Positions 7,843 to 16,076 of a DNA stretch of 38,089 bases are shown one piece after another. The notes beneath the pieces were generated by a model that saw only the letters and a list, made by a program, of their open reading frames with translations, searched no databases and was not told the origin of the DNA. A program made the position numbers and the translations under genes. Numbering within the stretch: position 1 is the stretch's first letter; every line of letters begins with the position of its first letter. The DNA is from Mesorhizobium sp. L2C084A000 (GTDB lineage: Bacteria > Pseudomonadota > Alphaproteobacteria > Rhizobiales > Rhizobiaceae), in NCBI RefSeq assembly GCF_000502875.1, contig NZ_AYWX01000003.1:226355-264443 (forward strand), given 5' to 3'.

Positions 7843-8964
7843 TCAGGCGGATTCGGTCATGGCGCCGATCCGCCGGTAGACGAATGGTTCTTCTCTCGAA
7901 GGGGCTGTGGCAATGCGCTTGGCTTCGTCGACCAGCATTGCCATGCGAGCATGGATCGGCGATTTCGCGCAAGCCGGGTCCGTTGCAGCGGCATCGCCGG
8001 CGATCGCCATCGCCTGGCAGCGGCAGCCGCCCCAGTCGATCTCGCGCCGCTCACAGCCGCGACAGGGTTCCTGCATCCAGTCCGTGCCGCGAAAGGCATT
8101 GAACCCCGGTGAATCGGCCCAGATCGAGGACAGCCTGCGTGGTTCGAAACGCTCGAAGCTGAGAGACGGGATCGTCTGTGCGGCATGACAGGGCAGTACG
8201 GTGCCGTCAGGCGTCACCATGAAGGCGTCACGCGCCCAGCCGCCCATGCACGGCTTGGGATAGATCGCAAAATAGTCCGGCGTCACAAAATCGATGTTGA
8301 TGATGCCGGCCAACCGCTCCTGTGCCTCCGCGACGATCTCCGCCTGCCTGTCGACCGCTTCACGCTCGGGCATCAGTTGATCGCGATTGGTCAACGCCCA
8401 GCCGGCATACTGCACATTGGCGATCTCAAGCCTCTCCGCGCCCAGCGAAAGGGCGAGATCGATGAATTCCGGCACTTCCTCGATGTTATGGCGATGGATC
8501 GGTGCGTTGATGGTAAGAGGCAGACCGGCAGCGCGCGCGCGGCGTGCCGTCTCCAGCTTCTTTTCGTGGGCGCCCTTGTGGTTGCCGATGCGATCGGTGG
8601 TCGCCGGCCGCGCGCCTTGAAAGCTCAGTTGCAGATGGTCGAGACCGGCTTCGGCAAATGCCTCGATACGGCCCTCGACGATGCCAACGCCCGCGGTAAT
8701 CAGATTGGTGTAGACGCCGCGCCCCGCAAGCCCGGCGATCAATTGCTCGAGGTCGCGGCGCAGTGTCGGCTCGCCGCCGGACAGATGCACCTGGAGCACT
8801 CCGAGATCGGCGGCCTCCGAGAACAGAGCGAGCCAGGTCTCTGTGTCGAGTTCGCGATTGGCCTTCAGCAGTTCGAGCGGATTGGAGCAATAAGGACATT
8901 GCAGCGGGCAGCGATGCGTCAGTTCCGCCAGCATGCCGATTGGCGGGAGGAGGGGCGTGCTCAT
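7843..8964 (-). CDS. pqqE: PqqA peptide cyclase (radical SAM) PqqE
   Basis: A 373-residue radical SAM/SPASM enzyme that forms the carbon-carbon bond between Glu and Tyr of the PqqA peptide, the first step of PQQ synthesis, working with PqqD. The radical SAM cluster motif is C19-x3-C23-x2-C26 ('CPLQCPYC'), with 'LSGGEPTLR' for SAM binding. The C-terminal SPASM cysteines are seen in 'KPCMGGW', 'LPCHAA', 'EPCRGCERREIDWGGCRC' and 'PACAKSP'. It overlaps pqqD by four bases, so the two are translationally coupled. It is the last gene of the pqqA-B-C-D-E run. Confidence 0.97.
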   Translation of the reverse strand: MSTPLLPPIGMLAELTHRCPLQCPYCSNPLELLKANRELDTETWLALFSEAADLGVLQVHLSGGEPTLRRDLEQLIAGLAGRGVYTNLITAGVGIVEGRIEAFAEAGLDHLQLSFQGARPATTDRIGNHKGAHEKKLETARRARAAGLPLTINAPIHRHNIEEVPEFIDLALSLGAERLEIANVQYAGWALTNRDQLMPEREAVDRQAEIVAEAQERLAGIINIDFVTPDYFAIYPKPCMGGWARDAFMVTPDGTVLPCHAAQTIPSLSFERFEPRRLSSIWADSPGFNAFRGTDWMQEPCRGCERREIDWGGCRCQAMAIAGDAAATDPACAKSPIHARMAMLVDEAKRIATAPSREEPFVYRRIGAMTESA

Positions 8965-9257
8965 AGCCTCACCAGCAGCTTATCCGACCATTCCTGCAGG
9001 AAGGCGATGACGTCAGTCGCCACGGCCTCCTGCTCGGCCTCGTAATCCGCGGCAAGGCCGGCAATGATGTCGCCGACCGTGGACCGTCCATCGCAGCGGC
9101 GCAATATGTCGAGACTGATATCGTTCGGCCAGAATATCTTTTCCGGTGACAGTACGGCGAATGCCTGCCGCACGGAATCGTACTGTATGCGCGCGTGCTT
9201 CGGCAGCGAAGGCACCGATCGCAACGACACCACGGCTCTTTCGCGCAGCGCCATCAT
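8961..9257 (-). CDS. pqqD: PqqA-binding chaperone PqqD
   Basis: A 98-residue RRE-fold (RiPP recognition element) protein that holds the PqqA leader and presents it to PqqE. The family pattern is visible in 'RIQYDSVRQAFAVLSPEKIFWPND' and 'ILRRCDGRSTVGDIIAGLAADY', ending in 'VIAFLQEWSDKLLV'. Full length for the family. It overlaps pqqC at one end and pqqE at the other, each by four bases, as expected for tightly coupled translation. Confidence 0.95.
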   Translation of the reverse strand: MMALRERAVVSLRSVPSLPKHARIQYDSVRQAFAVLSPEKIFWPNDISLDILRRCDGRSTVGDIIAGLAADYEAEQEAVATDVIAFLQEWSDKLLVRL

Positions 9258-10012
9258 TGGGCTGCCTCGGGCTGGAAGGCGCCAGGCGGTATGCTGCCCT
9301 GCTCGCCATAAGCGTGTTGAAGCGCATCAAGCATGGCCCAGAGTATATCGCATTTGAACACCAGTGCATCGATTGCCTGCTGCTGGCGCTCCGCCGTATC
9401 GGCATGGCTGAGCACGTAGGCGAGGGCGAAGCCGGCGTCACGCGAGGCTTGTTCGGGCCTTTGCCTGAAATAGGCCAGCGTATCCTCGGTGATGTAGTCG
9501 TATTTGGCCAGCATTGCCGGCACCCGCTCACCGATGATGAGTGGCGAGAACATCTCGGTCAGCGACGACGCGACCGCCTCGAACAGCGTCCGGTTTGTAC
9601 AAAAGGAAAGGTAAGCGCCCACCGCGAAGCGCGTCGCCGGCAGCGCCAGCCTTTCGCTCTTCACGGCCTCGGCGTCCAGGCCGAGCGAAGTTGCCAGATG
9701 CAGCCAGCGCGCGATGCCGCCGCTCCAGCCGTCCTCGCCGTCATGATCCTCGATCCGCTTGCGCCAAGCGGCGCGAAACGCCGGATCCTCGGCATGCACG
9801 AGGATCATGGCATCCTTGCGCGGGATGACCGCCTGATAGCAATAGCGGTTCAGCGCCCAGGCCTTCATCTCGGCCTTTGACAACGCGCCGCTGGTCATCC
9901 TGTGGTGAAAGGGATGGCGATTGTGATAGCGCTCGGCGCCAACCTGCCTCAATACGGCTTCGAGAGCGCTCGTGGAGAGTCCGCCTTTGGCTGCATCGCG
10001 GAAGTCGCTCAA
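9254..10012 (-). CDS. pqqC: Pyrroloquinoline-quinone synthase PqqC
   Basis: A 252-residue cofactor-free oxidase that catalyses ring closure and the final eight-electron oxidation to PQQ. Family signatures include 'RYHNRHPFHHRMTSGALS' (about residues 28-45), 'ALNRYCYQAVIPRKDA' and 'SLTEMFSP', and the His, Arg and Tyr residues that line the substrate pocket are in these stretches. Length is normal for the family. Its ATG overlaps the pqqB stop codon (ATGA), so it is translationally coupled to pqqB. Confidence 0.97.
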   Translation of the reverse strand: MSDFRDAAKGGLSTSALEAVLRQVGAERYHNRHPFHHRMTSGALSKAEMKAWALNRYCYQAVIPRKDAMILVHAEDPAFRAAWRKRIEDHDGEDGWSGGIARWLHLATSLGLDAEAVKSERLALPATRFAVGAYLSFCTNRTLFEAVASSLTEMFSPLIIGERVPAMLAKYDYITEDTLAYFRQRPEQASRDAGFALAYVLSHADTAERQQQAIDALVFKCDILWAMLDALQHAYGEQGSIPPGAFQPEAAQ

Positions 10013-10947
10013 AATTCCATCTCCATACCGTCGTTTGCGATTTCCCAGCCTGCCGCCTTGACCGCCGCGTGCTCGGCGGAATTCTCGTCAAGGATGGGGT
10101 TGGTGTTGTTGATGTGGACGAAGACACGGCGGCTAACCTTCACATCGGCCAAGCCTGCGATCGAACCCAGTTCTCCCGAGATCGCCAGATGCCCCATGCG
10201 CGCGCCGGTTTTCTGACCGACGCCGGCGACGATCATCTCGTCGTCGGTATACACCGTGCCGTCGAACAAAAGACAGGCGGCATCGGTGAGACGCGCGCGT
10301 AAGCGCGCATCGATGCGCGCGCAGCCTGGGATATAGAAGACGGAGCCGCGGCTGCCGATGCCGGCAATTCGGACTCCGATCGTGTCACCTGCGTCGGAGC
10401 TGAAATTGGCATCCGGACGGTCTCTATCCTCCAGATAGAGTGCTATCTTCCCGGGCACGGGAAAGGGCTCGATCATTACGCCGGTATCGCGGCCTTCTGC
10501 GTCGCAGATGGCCAATTCTTTCGCCGGCGGCAGGATGCGCCGCGGCACAAGCGCTGGATCGAGAACGTTGAAAATCGAATTCGCCTCCAGCGTCGCCAGA
10601 ACCTGCGCCGTTGCATAGATGGCGAAAGGCTGCCGTTCGCGCAGGCTGAGCAGTCCGGCGATATGATCGACATCGGCATTGGTCAGCACCACCGCGCGAA
10701 TAGGCGTCGAGCGCAGCGGCGCATCGCCCGCAGGCTGCAGTTCAGGTGTTGCAGCGATTTGTTGGCGAATGTCGGGCGAGGCATTGAAAAGAACCCAGCC
10801 GAACCCGTCCGCAGAGGCGGCGACACTTGACTGGGTTCGTGAATGTACGCCGGCCATGCCGGTGCGAGCCGCACGACTCAGACGGTAGTTGCAGTTCCAT
10901 TGCGGAAAGCCGCCGCCCGCCGCCGATCCGATGATCTTCAAATGCAT
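10009..10947 (-). CDS. pqqB: PQQ biosynthesis hydroxylase PqqB
   Basis: A 312-residue metallo-beta-lactamase-fold protein. PqqB is now viewed as the iron hydroxylase that acts on the Glu-Tyr dipeptide intermediate. It begins with 'LKIIGSAAGGGFPQWNCNY', diagnostic for PqqB, and has the metal motif 'TNADVDHIAGLLSLRE' and 'HINNTNPI' near the C-terminus. The start at 10947 fits the conserved N-terminus; 22 further upstream residues are open but not PqqB-like. A hairpin-bearing gap of 153 bases separates it from pqqA. Confidence 0.96.
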   Translation of the reverse strand: MHLKIIGSAAGGGFPQWNCNYRLSRAARTGMAGVHSRTQSSVAASADGFGWVLFNASPDIRQQIAATPELQPAGDAPLRSTPIRAVVLTNADVDHIAGLLSLRERQPFAIYATAQVLATLEANSIFNVLDPALVPRRILPPAKELAICDAEGRDTGVMIEPFPVPGKIALYLEDRDRPDANFSSDAGDTIGVRIAGIGSRGSVFYIPGCARIDARLRARLTDAACLLFDGTVYTDDEMIVAGVGQKTGARMGHLAISGELGSIAGLADVKVSRRVFVHINNTNPILDENSAEHAAVKAAGWEIANDGMEMEF

Positions 10948-11062
10948 GAAAATGCCCGCGCGGCGGCTTCTCTGACCTGCAGGCAATTTGCAGTCACAAA
11001 AAACGCTTCGCACGCTTTGCGTGCGTCAAAATCTTTCACGAAAATCCCATGCGGCGAGGGGA

Positions 11063-11090
11063 TGCGCGCCCCTGTCGCCAGGGACGCGCA
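11063..11090 (-). terminator. Hairpin with GCGA tetraloop between pqqA and pqqB
   Basis: On the minus-strand transcript the arms TGCGCGTCCCTG and CAGGGGCGCGCA form a 12-pair stem with one G-U pair, closed by the GNRA-type loop GCGA. It starts 10 bases after the pqqA stop. No U-tract follows at once, so partial termination or 3'-end protection of the pqqA message is more likely than full termination. Confidence 0.6.
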
Positions 11091-11100
11091 CCTCTGCGGC

Positions 11101-11196
11101 CTACTTCTTGGGAGTAATTTCAGCAGGCAGATACCGTGAAATTTCGAAGCCAGCGGCAACCTGACACATGGTCGGTTTTTTCCAGTTCTTCTTCAT
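11101..11196 (-). CDS. pqqA: PQQ precursor peptide PqqA
   Basis: A 31-residue peptide, the ribosomal precursor from which PQQ is built. The invariant Glu18 and Tyr22 stand in 'FEISRYLPAE' with the required E-x3-Y spacing; these two side chains are cross-linked by PqqE and become the cofactor. The N-terminus 'MKKNWKKPTMCQVAAG' is a normal basic, Trp-containing leader. A GGAG ribosome-binding site lies seven to nine bases upstream of the ATG at 11196. It heads the pqq run and is followed by a strong hairpin, an arrangement that would let it be made in excess of the enzymes. Confidence 0.95.
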   Translation of the reverse strand: MKKNWKKPTMCQVAAGFEISRYLPAEITPKK

Positions 11197-11362
11197 GACA
11201 TTTCTCCTCTTATACCAGCCCGAAGGGACCGATCCTGTCGTTAGCCAACCATTGCAGGGCACCGACGCAATGGCTCGTCCATCAAGTCTCAAAATGGACA
11301 AATGAAACAATAGGTTTTGAAAAATTGAAAACAAACTATCGAGAATAATTGCAGTCCTTACT

Positions 11363-11923
11363 TCAATTGTTCATTGTGTAGGGTTTCTTCTCCTCCAGTG
11401 GAAGGTTTGCATCTTCCCACCCATCGGCGCCGAGCGGATACCAGATTACTGAACTGTAGCCCCACTCGACGGCCCGTTTCGCCGCATTCCACGACATCCA
11501 GCAATTCGTCATGCAGTAGAACAGAATCGCGCGCGACTTGTCCGTCCCGGCCTTGGCCGCGAGGCCTTGGCGAAAATAGCTGGCGGTCTCCTGCGAAATA
11601 GCGCCGTATCCCACATTGGCCAGCCATATGCTGCCTGGAATGTCCTTTCTGACCTTGTCCCTCCATATGGTTCCTGCCGGCAAATTGGTCGGTTTGGGCG
11701 TGTCCGGCATCACGTCGAAGAAGATCGCCTTTTTCGCTCGCCACAGCGCTTCCGCTTCCACCGTTGTCACCACCCTCGCGCCTTGCAGCGTCCGCGGCAC
11801 CGGCGCCCGATAGTCGTCCATCCGGAAACCGCTGGGTTCGACGACATCGCCAGCCCATGTCGGCTCGGTCAGACCCAGAAGGCTCGCGGCGACCAGCAAG
11901 AAAATAGTCTCCCTTCCATTCAT
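11363..11923 (-). CDS. PQQ-dependent catabolism-associated CXXCW-type rhodanese-like protein
   Basis: A 186-residue protein with a signal peptide (to about 'PTWAGD', residue 25) and a rhodanese-like fold. The family's Cys pair and Trp appear as C137-M-T-N-C141-W142, inside 'FYCMTNCWMSWNAAKRA', followed by 'GYSSVIWYPLGADGWE'. This matches the family described as 'PQQ-dependent catabolism-associated CXXCW motif protein', found beside quinoprotein dehydrogenases. Its role is unknown; a periplasmic thiol or redox function is a guess. Its ATG overlaps the xoxJ stop (ATGA), so it belongs to the xoxF-G-J operon. Confidence 0.88.
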   Translation of the reverse strand: MNGRETIFLLVAASLLGLTEPTWAGDVVEPSGFRMDDYRAPVPRTLQGARVVTTVEAEALWRAKKAIFFDVMPDTPKPTNLPAGTIWRDKVRKDIPGSIWLANVGYGAISQETASYFRQGLAAKAGTDKSRAILFYCMTNCWMSWNAAKRAVEWGYSSVIWYPLGADGWEDANLPLEEKKPYTMNN

Positions 11924-12783
11924 TGGGTAATCAGGTTGTCGTGTTCGTCGATCAGCGGCACGTTGTAGCTCAGCAGGATCCTGGTGATCTCAGCCTGGTT
12001 TTCCCTGATCACCCGGTTGAGCGTCCGCTTCCATTCCTGGTCGGACGGACGTACGCCCATGGTGATGCGGTAAGACATGCGCGAGCCGGTTTTTTCCTTC
12101 ACCAGTGGAACGATCGTCACATCAGCTCCGAGTTCCCTTGCATAGTAACCTGCCATCGGTCCCCACAGCACCGCCGCATCGATCCTGTGTGCCAGCATGT
12201 CCTTGATCATGACCTCTCCCATGGATGGGGTGACGCGCGTATCCACCGCAAGCGGATAGATCTTGGCGGTCCGCAGAAGCTTGTTGGCGGCCATGTTGGC
12301 GGTTGGCGGCGTGCTTTCAACGACGCCGATCGTCTTGCCCGTGAGTCTGGGATCCTCGATCGTTTCCACACCTTCCATATCGTGGCTTTTTGGATGCACC
12401 AGCACATAGGCGGAGCGATAGTAGGCGTTGGTGTTCTGCACCAGCTCATCGCCTTGGGCATAGCCCATGATGATGTCGCATCGGTTGGCCCCCAACGTAT
12501 TGCGCACGAAGCCGGTGATCGTGGGAAACCAGGTGTAGGAGACGGACTTGCGCCCGGTTTTCGCGGCAACCAGCTCGGCCAGCTTGTTTTCGAAGCCTTC
12601 GCCGCTCTTGTCGGTGAAGGGCATATTCGAGGGATCGGCGCAGACGCGCAGAATGTCGGGATCGACCAGTTCTCCCGCCGCGCCAAGACCGGCGCTTTGC
12701 GCATGCGCGTTCGACGGCAGCAAGGCGAGTGTGCCGAGGATCGGCAGAACGACGCGCAGCTTCAATGCATCGCGGCCAATCAT
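11920..12783 (-). CDS. xoxJ: XoxJ/MoxJ-type periplasmic binding protein of the methanol dehydrogenase system
   Basis: A 287-residue periplasmic solute-binding-fold protein (family 3-like). It carries a signal peptide ('LRVVLPILGTLALLPSNAHAQ'), then 'ILRVCADPSNMPFTDKSGEGFENKLAELVA', the standard opening of quinoprotein-associated MoxJ-like proteins. XoxJ is needed for XoxF activity in methylotrophs and is thought to assist maturation or activation of the enzyme and not transport; no cognate permease adjoins it. I take the ATG at 12783, one base after the xoxG stop. An open frame continues upstream to 12975, but it runs through xoxG and encodes no signal peptide. It overlaps the next gene by four bases. 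Confidence 0.93.
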   Translation of the reverse strand: MIGRDALKLRVVLPILGTLALLPSNAHAQSAGLGAAGELVDPDILRVCADPSNMPFTDKSGEGFENKLAELVAAKTGRKSVSYTWFPTITGFVRNTLGANRCDIIMGYAQGDELVQNTNAYYRSAYVLVHPKSHDMEGVETIEDPRLTGKTIGVVESTPPTANMAANKLLRTAKIYPLAVDTRVTPSMGEVMIKDMLAHRIDAAVLWGPMAGYYARELGADVTIVPLVKEKTGSRMSYRITMGVRPSDQEWKRTLNRVIRENQAEITRILLSYNVPLIDEHDNLITQ

Positions 12784-12784
12784 G

Positions 12785-13309
12785 TCATCCACCCATGCAG
12801 GATGCTTCGGCATCCTTCGCCGCCTGGGCCTTGTCTTCGTGCTTGGGCGGCCGTCCGCGGGGGGCCGCGCCATCTGCGCGCGCGCGCAGGTAGACGTAGA
12901 GGTCGTCCATGTAGCAATAGACATTCTTGTTGTCGCCAAAGGCAGGCATGACGTTTTCCTTGCCGCCGCCGACATTCTTGCGGCCTTCGGCGACGATCGA
13001 GAGGAATGTGGCGTAATCCATGGTTTTCAGGCTGTTGACCAAAGCCGGCGCATAGCTCGAACCTGTCGCGTCCTGTCCGTGGCAGACATGGCAATCGGAG
13101 TGATACCGGCGGTAGCCGCTGAACGTGTACCAATCGACGGTTCCGTTTTCGATCTTGTAGGTCGGATTTCCATCCGCATCCATATACTTGCCGCCTTCTT
13201 CCTTTACCGCCTTGGCTTTTTCCATGCTGTCGTCGGCCTGGGCGACGCCTGAGCTTGCCAGAGGCAGCAGAGCCAGGACCAAAGCCGAAATTACAATGCG
13301 AACGGACAT
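12785..13309 (-). CDS. xoxG: Cytochrome c XoxG, electron acceptor of XoxF
   Basis: A 174-residue exported c-type cytochrome. After the signal peptide (to about 'VAQADD', residue 26) comes one haem motif, C73-H-V-C76-H77, and the probable axial Met121 in 'NVMPAFGDN'. Two further cysteines, C132 and C171, fit the family named 'c-type cytochrome, methanol metabolism-related' (four-Cys). XoxG accepts electrons from PQQ in XoxF. It lies between xoxF and xoxJ, the usual order, and is separated from xoxF by 179 bases containing a long hairpin. Confidence 0.94.
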   Translation of the reverse strand: MSVRIVISALVLALLPLASSGVAQADDSMEKAKAVKEEGGKYMDADGNPTYKIENGTVDWYTFSGYRRYHSDCHVCHGQDATGSSYAPALVNSLKTMDYATFLSIVAEGRKNVGGGKENVMPAFGDNKNVYCYMDDLYVYLRARADGAAPRGRPPKHEDKAQAAKDAEASCMGG

Positions 13310-13393
13310 TCAAACGCTTCCTTCATTTGCCAATGGACACGGTTTTGCTGTCGCGACCGGCATTGATCGGTGTTTTTGGGTGCGTAACCGAAT

Positions 13394-13433
13394 CGAGAGC
13401 CCGGACATGGCTTCCGGATGATCCGGGCTCTCG
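13394..13433 (-). terminator. 12-bp perfect hairpin between xoxF and xoxG
   Basis: CGAGAGCCCGGA (13394-13405) and TCCGGGCTCTCG (13422-13433) are perfect 12-base arms with a 16-base loop. On the xoxF transcript it lies about 55 bases after the stop codon. There is no U-run, so it probably gives partial termination or 3'-end protection, which would leave xoxF more abundant than xoxGJ. Confidence 0.6.
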
Positions 13434-13488
13434 TTCTTCAAGCCTTTGGTCTCACAAGACCCGAGGCGTGCTCAAGGTTCCCGGCGCA

Positions 13489-15390
13489 TCAATCCGGGAG
13501 ACCGAAGACGGTGAGCTGACCGCCCAGCGTTGTGTAGTCGGCAAGTGCCGCGTAGCCGCCGACGGCACCAAGACCAGCGGTGCCAACGACCGCCGCCTCG
13601 TCGCCTTGGGCACGGCCCTGATCGACGGCGCCATGCCAGGCAGCGGCGTTATCAGGCGAAAGCAGGCCGCCTGCCAGGCCGATACCTGCCCAGCCACCGA
13701 CGCCGGACAGAACGGCGATGTACTGCTTGCCGCCCTGCTCGTAGGTCGTGATGTTGCCGATGATGCCGGACGGGGTCTTGAACTTGTAGAGTTCCTTGCC
13801 GTCCTTATCGACCGCCTTGATGTAGCCTTCGAGTGTACCGTAGAAGACGACGTCGCCATCTGTCGCCAACGCACCCGACCACACCGAGAACTGCTCGGGC
13901 TTCGACCAGACGATCTCACCCTTGGCCGCATCCCAGGCAATGAAGTTGCCCATGTTGCCGTCGCCGCCAGGTGCGGGATACATCGACACGGTGGCGCCAA
14001 CATAAGGCTGACCGGCGGTGTAGCTCACCTTGTAAGGCTCATAGTCCATGCAGACATGGTTGGTCGGGACATAGAACAGCCCGGTCTTCGGCGAATAGGC
14101 CGCCGGCTGCTGGTCCTTCGTTCCAAGCGCTGCCGGGCAGATGCCCGTCGAGTTGGTGTCTTCGCCGTTCTGCTGGGTCGAATATTTCGCCACGACCTGC
14201 GGGCGACCATATTGTTCGCTCTTGGGGTCCATGACGACTTCCGTCGCCCAGTTCACGGCCGGATCGTATTTCTTGGCGACGAGAAGGTCGCCGGTGGCGC
14301 GATCCATGGTGTAGGCGAAACCATTGCGATCGAAATGCACCAGCACGTCGTGCTTGGCGCCGTTGACCTCCATGCCATCGACGAGGATCATCTCGTTGAT
14401 GCCGTCATAGTCCCATTCGTCATGCGGGGTCATCTGGTAGAGCCATTTGGCAACACCGGTATCCGCATCGCGGGCCATGATCGTCATCGACCAGCGATTG
14501 TCGCCGGGGCGTTGTACCGGGTTCCACGTCGAGGGATTGCCGGTGCCATAGTAGACCAGGTTCAGCTTGGGATCATAGGAATACCATCCCCATGTCGTGC
14601 CGCCGCCTGTCTTCCACTGCTCGCCTTCCCAGGTGTTCGTGCCGGAATCCTTGCCCACCGGCTTGCCGAGATGCGTGGTCTTCTCAGGATCGAGCAGGGT
14701 GTCTGCGTCCGGACCTTCCGAATAGGCTTTCCAGGCGAGTTTGCCATCTTTCAGATTGTAGGCGGCCAGCCAGCCGCGAACGCCGAATTCGGCGCCGGAT
14801 ACGCCGATGAGCACCTTGTCCTTGACGACGACGGGAGCAGCCGTGCCGGATTCGCCCTTGCCGCCATCGGTCTGGTCGCCGTTCTTGACCGACCAGACGA
14901 CCTTGCCGGTCTTCGCGTCGAGGGCGACGACGGTGGTGTCGGCCTGATTGAGAATGATCTTGCCGTCACCATAGGCAACGCCGCGATTGACCGTATCGCA
15001 ACACATGATCGGAATGACGTTGGGATCCTGCTTGGGTTCGTATTTCCAGAGGATCTTCCCGTCATTCTTGAGATCGAGCGCAAAGACATTGTTCGGGAAA
15101 GGCGTGTGAACATACATCACATCGCCGATGATAAGCGGTCCACCCTCGTGGCCTCGTAGCACGCCGGTGGAAAAGGTCCACTTGACCTGCAGGTTCTTCA
15201 CATTGTCCGCAGTAATCTGGTTGAGTTTGGAATAGCGGGTGTTGGCGTAGTCACCCGTCTGCATTGCCCAGTTCTTCGAATCCGAAGCCAGCTTTGCAAG
15301 GTCCTCGTTAGCCGACGCCGTAAAGGCCGCGCCGAGCGACAGAAACGCCGCAGTGGTTAGAATATAGGTAGCTTTCGTAAATACACGCAT
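13489..15390 (-). CDS. xoxF: Lanthanide-dependent methanol dehydrogenase XoxF
   Basis: A 633-residue periplasmic PQQ dehydrogenase oxidising methanol to formaldehyde or formate. Signal peptide residues 1-27 ('FTASA' before the cut). The adjacent Cys130-Cys131 in '[10 protein letters not shown]' forms the ring disulfide over PQQ. Metal ligands are Glu201 ('GAEFGVRGW') and Asn285 ('GTGNPSTWN'); catalytic Asp327 lies in 'HDEWDYDG'. Asp329, two residues on, is the extra lanthanide ligand that separates XoxF from calcium-dependent MxaF, which has Ala there. The eight-bladed propeller Trp motifs are full length. The sequence resembles the XoxF5 group of rhizobia. A GGGAGG ribosome-binding site precedes the ATG. 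It heads xoxF-xoxG-xoxJ-CXXCW, upstream of pqqA-E. Confidence 0.97.
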   Translation of the reverse strand: MRVFTKATYILTTAAFLSLGAAFTASANEDLAKLASDSKNWAMQTGDYANTRYSKLNQITADNVKNLQVKWTFSTGVLRGHEGGPLIIGDVMYVHTPFPNNVFALDLKNDGKILWKYEPKQDPNVIPIMCCDTVNRGVAYGDGKIILNQADTTVVALDAKTGKVVWSVKNGDQTDGGKGESGTAAPVVVKDKVLIGVSGAEFGVRGWLAAYNLKDGKLAWKAYSEGPDADTLLDPEKTTHLGKPVGKDSGTNTWEGEQWKTGGGTTWGWYSYDPKLNLVYYGTGNPSTWNPVQRPGDNRWSMTIMARDADTGVAKWLYQMTPHDEWDYDGINEMILVDGMEVNGAKHDVLVHFDRNGFAYTMDRATGDLLVAKKYDPAVNWATEVVMDPKSEQYGRPQVVAKYSTQQNGEDTNSTGICPAALGTKDQQPAAYSPKTGLFYVPTNHVCMDYEPYKVSYTAGQPYVGATVSMYPAPGGDGNMGNFIAWDAAKGEIVWSKPEQFSVWSGALATDGDVVFYGTLEGYIKAVDKDGKELYKFKTPSGIIGNITTYEQGGKQYIAVLSGVGGWAGIGLAGGLLSPDNAAAWHGAVDQGRAQGDEAAVVGTAGLGAVGGYAALADYTTLGGQLTVFGLPD

Positions 15391-16076
15391 CCGAATTCCT
15401 CCCGAGGTTCATAGTGATGAATCATTTGCTGAGCCCACAAGGGCTTGCCCAAGCGATTCACGGGGGGGAAATATTTCCGGCAGCGTGTCACGACCTAAGC
15501 CAGATGTGCAGAGGGCACCGTTACTGCCCACCTCACCTTGGCCTACGAAAGACTGTCGCCGCTCCCTAATGACGGTGACGCCCTTGAAGCCGGAAACAGA
15601 GTGAGGCTATGTCATCGCAAAACGCTAGGCAAGCAAAAAAGCCTGGGTGTTTTTTTGCACCGCAATATCGTAAATGATGCGGCGCAATATAAGGAAATAA
15701 GTAGGGTAGTATTTGTTAGATGAAGTATTTCTGATTGAGAAATAACGGTGGGCCGGATAAAATTTGATTATTTTTTGAGTTTTACATTTCACCTAAGTGT
15801 GGATTTTATTTGGAGGTATTCACTTCGATGTCTCGGCATGGCCATGTACGTGCCCCGTTGGGAAACGATAGTGAGCCAAGCATGAGATGATCGTTGGAGT
15901 TGGAGCGTGGACCGGGGCATGGGGCCCCCATGCGGAACCACCGTCGACCAGCACTGCATTCCTCCTTTGGTCGTATACGGAAGCCATGGGCGCTTGACTG
16001 ACTCTGCGGCACGTTGCCAACTGCCACGGTGATCCCGACTGGGCGCATCACGCCCAGGCCAACCGGAGGTTTTCCC
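15391..16076. promoter_or_regulatory. AT-rich divergent control region between xoxF and the four-Cys exported protein
   Basis: This 686-base gap holds no clear conserved gene. About 15640-15830 is strikingly AT-rich compared with the coding DNA. It contains several dyads: AGCCC-ACAA-GGGCT (15432-15445), the palindrome GGAAATATTTCC (15467-15478), GCAAAAAA/TTTTTTGC (15633-15640 with 15651-15658), and TATTTCT-GATTG-AGAAATA (15726-15744). GGGCG/CGCCC (16041-16055) lies in the leader of the plus-strand gene. Both divergent promoters and their regulator sites must lie here, but I cannot assign -35/-10 boxes with confidence. A 37-codon frame (15919-16032) is discussed under findings. Confidence 0.6.

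Noticed and set aside
13255..15159. 634-codon plus-strand open frame opposite xoxF
   Set aside because: It is a GC-driven shadow: the minus strand encodes full-length XoxF with every active-site residue, and the plus-strand product has low-complexity Arg/Asp/His-rich composition and no domain.
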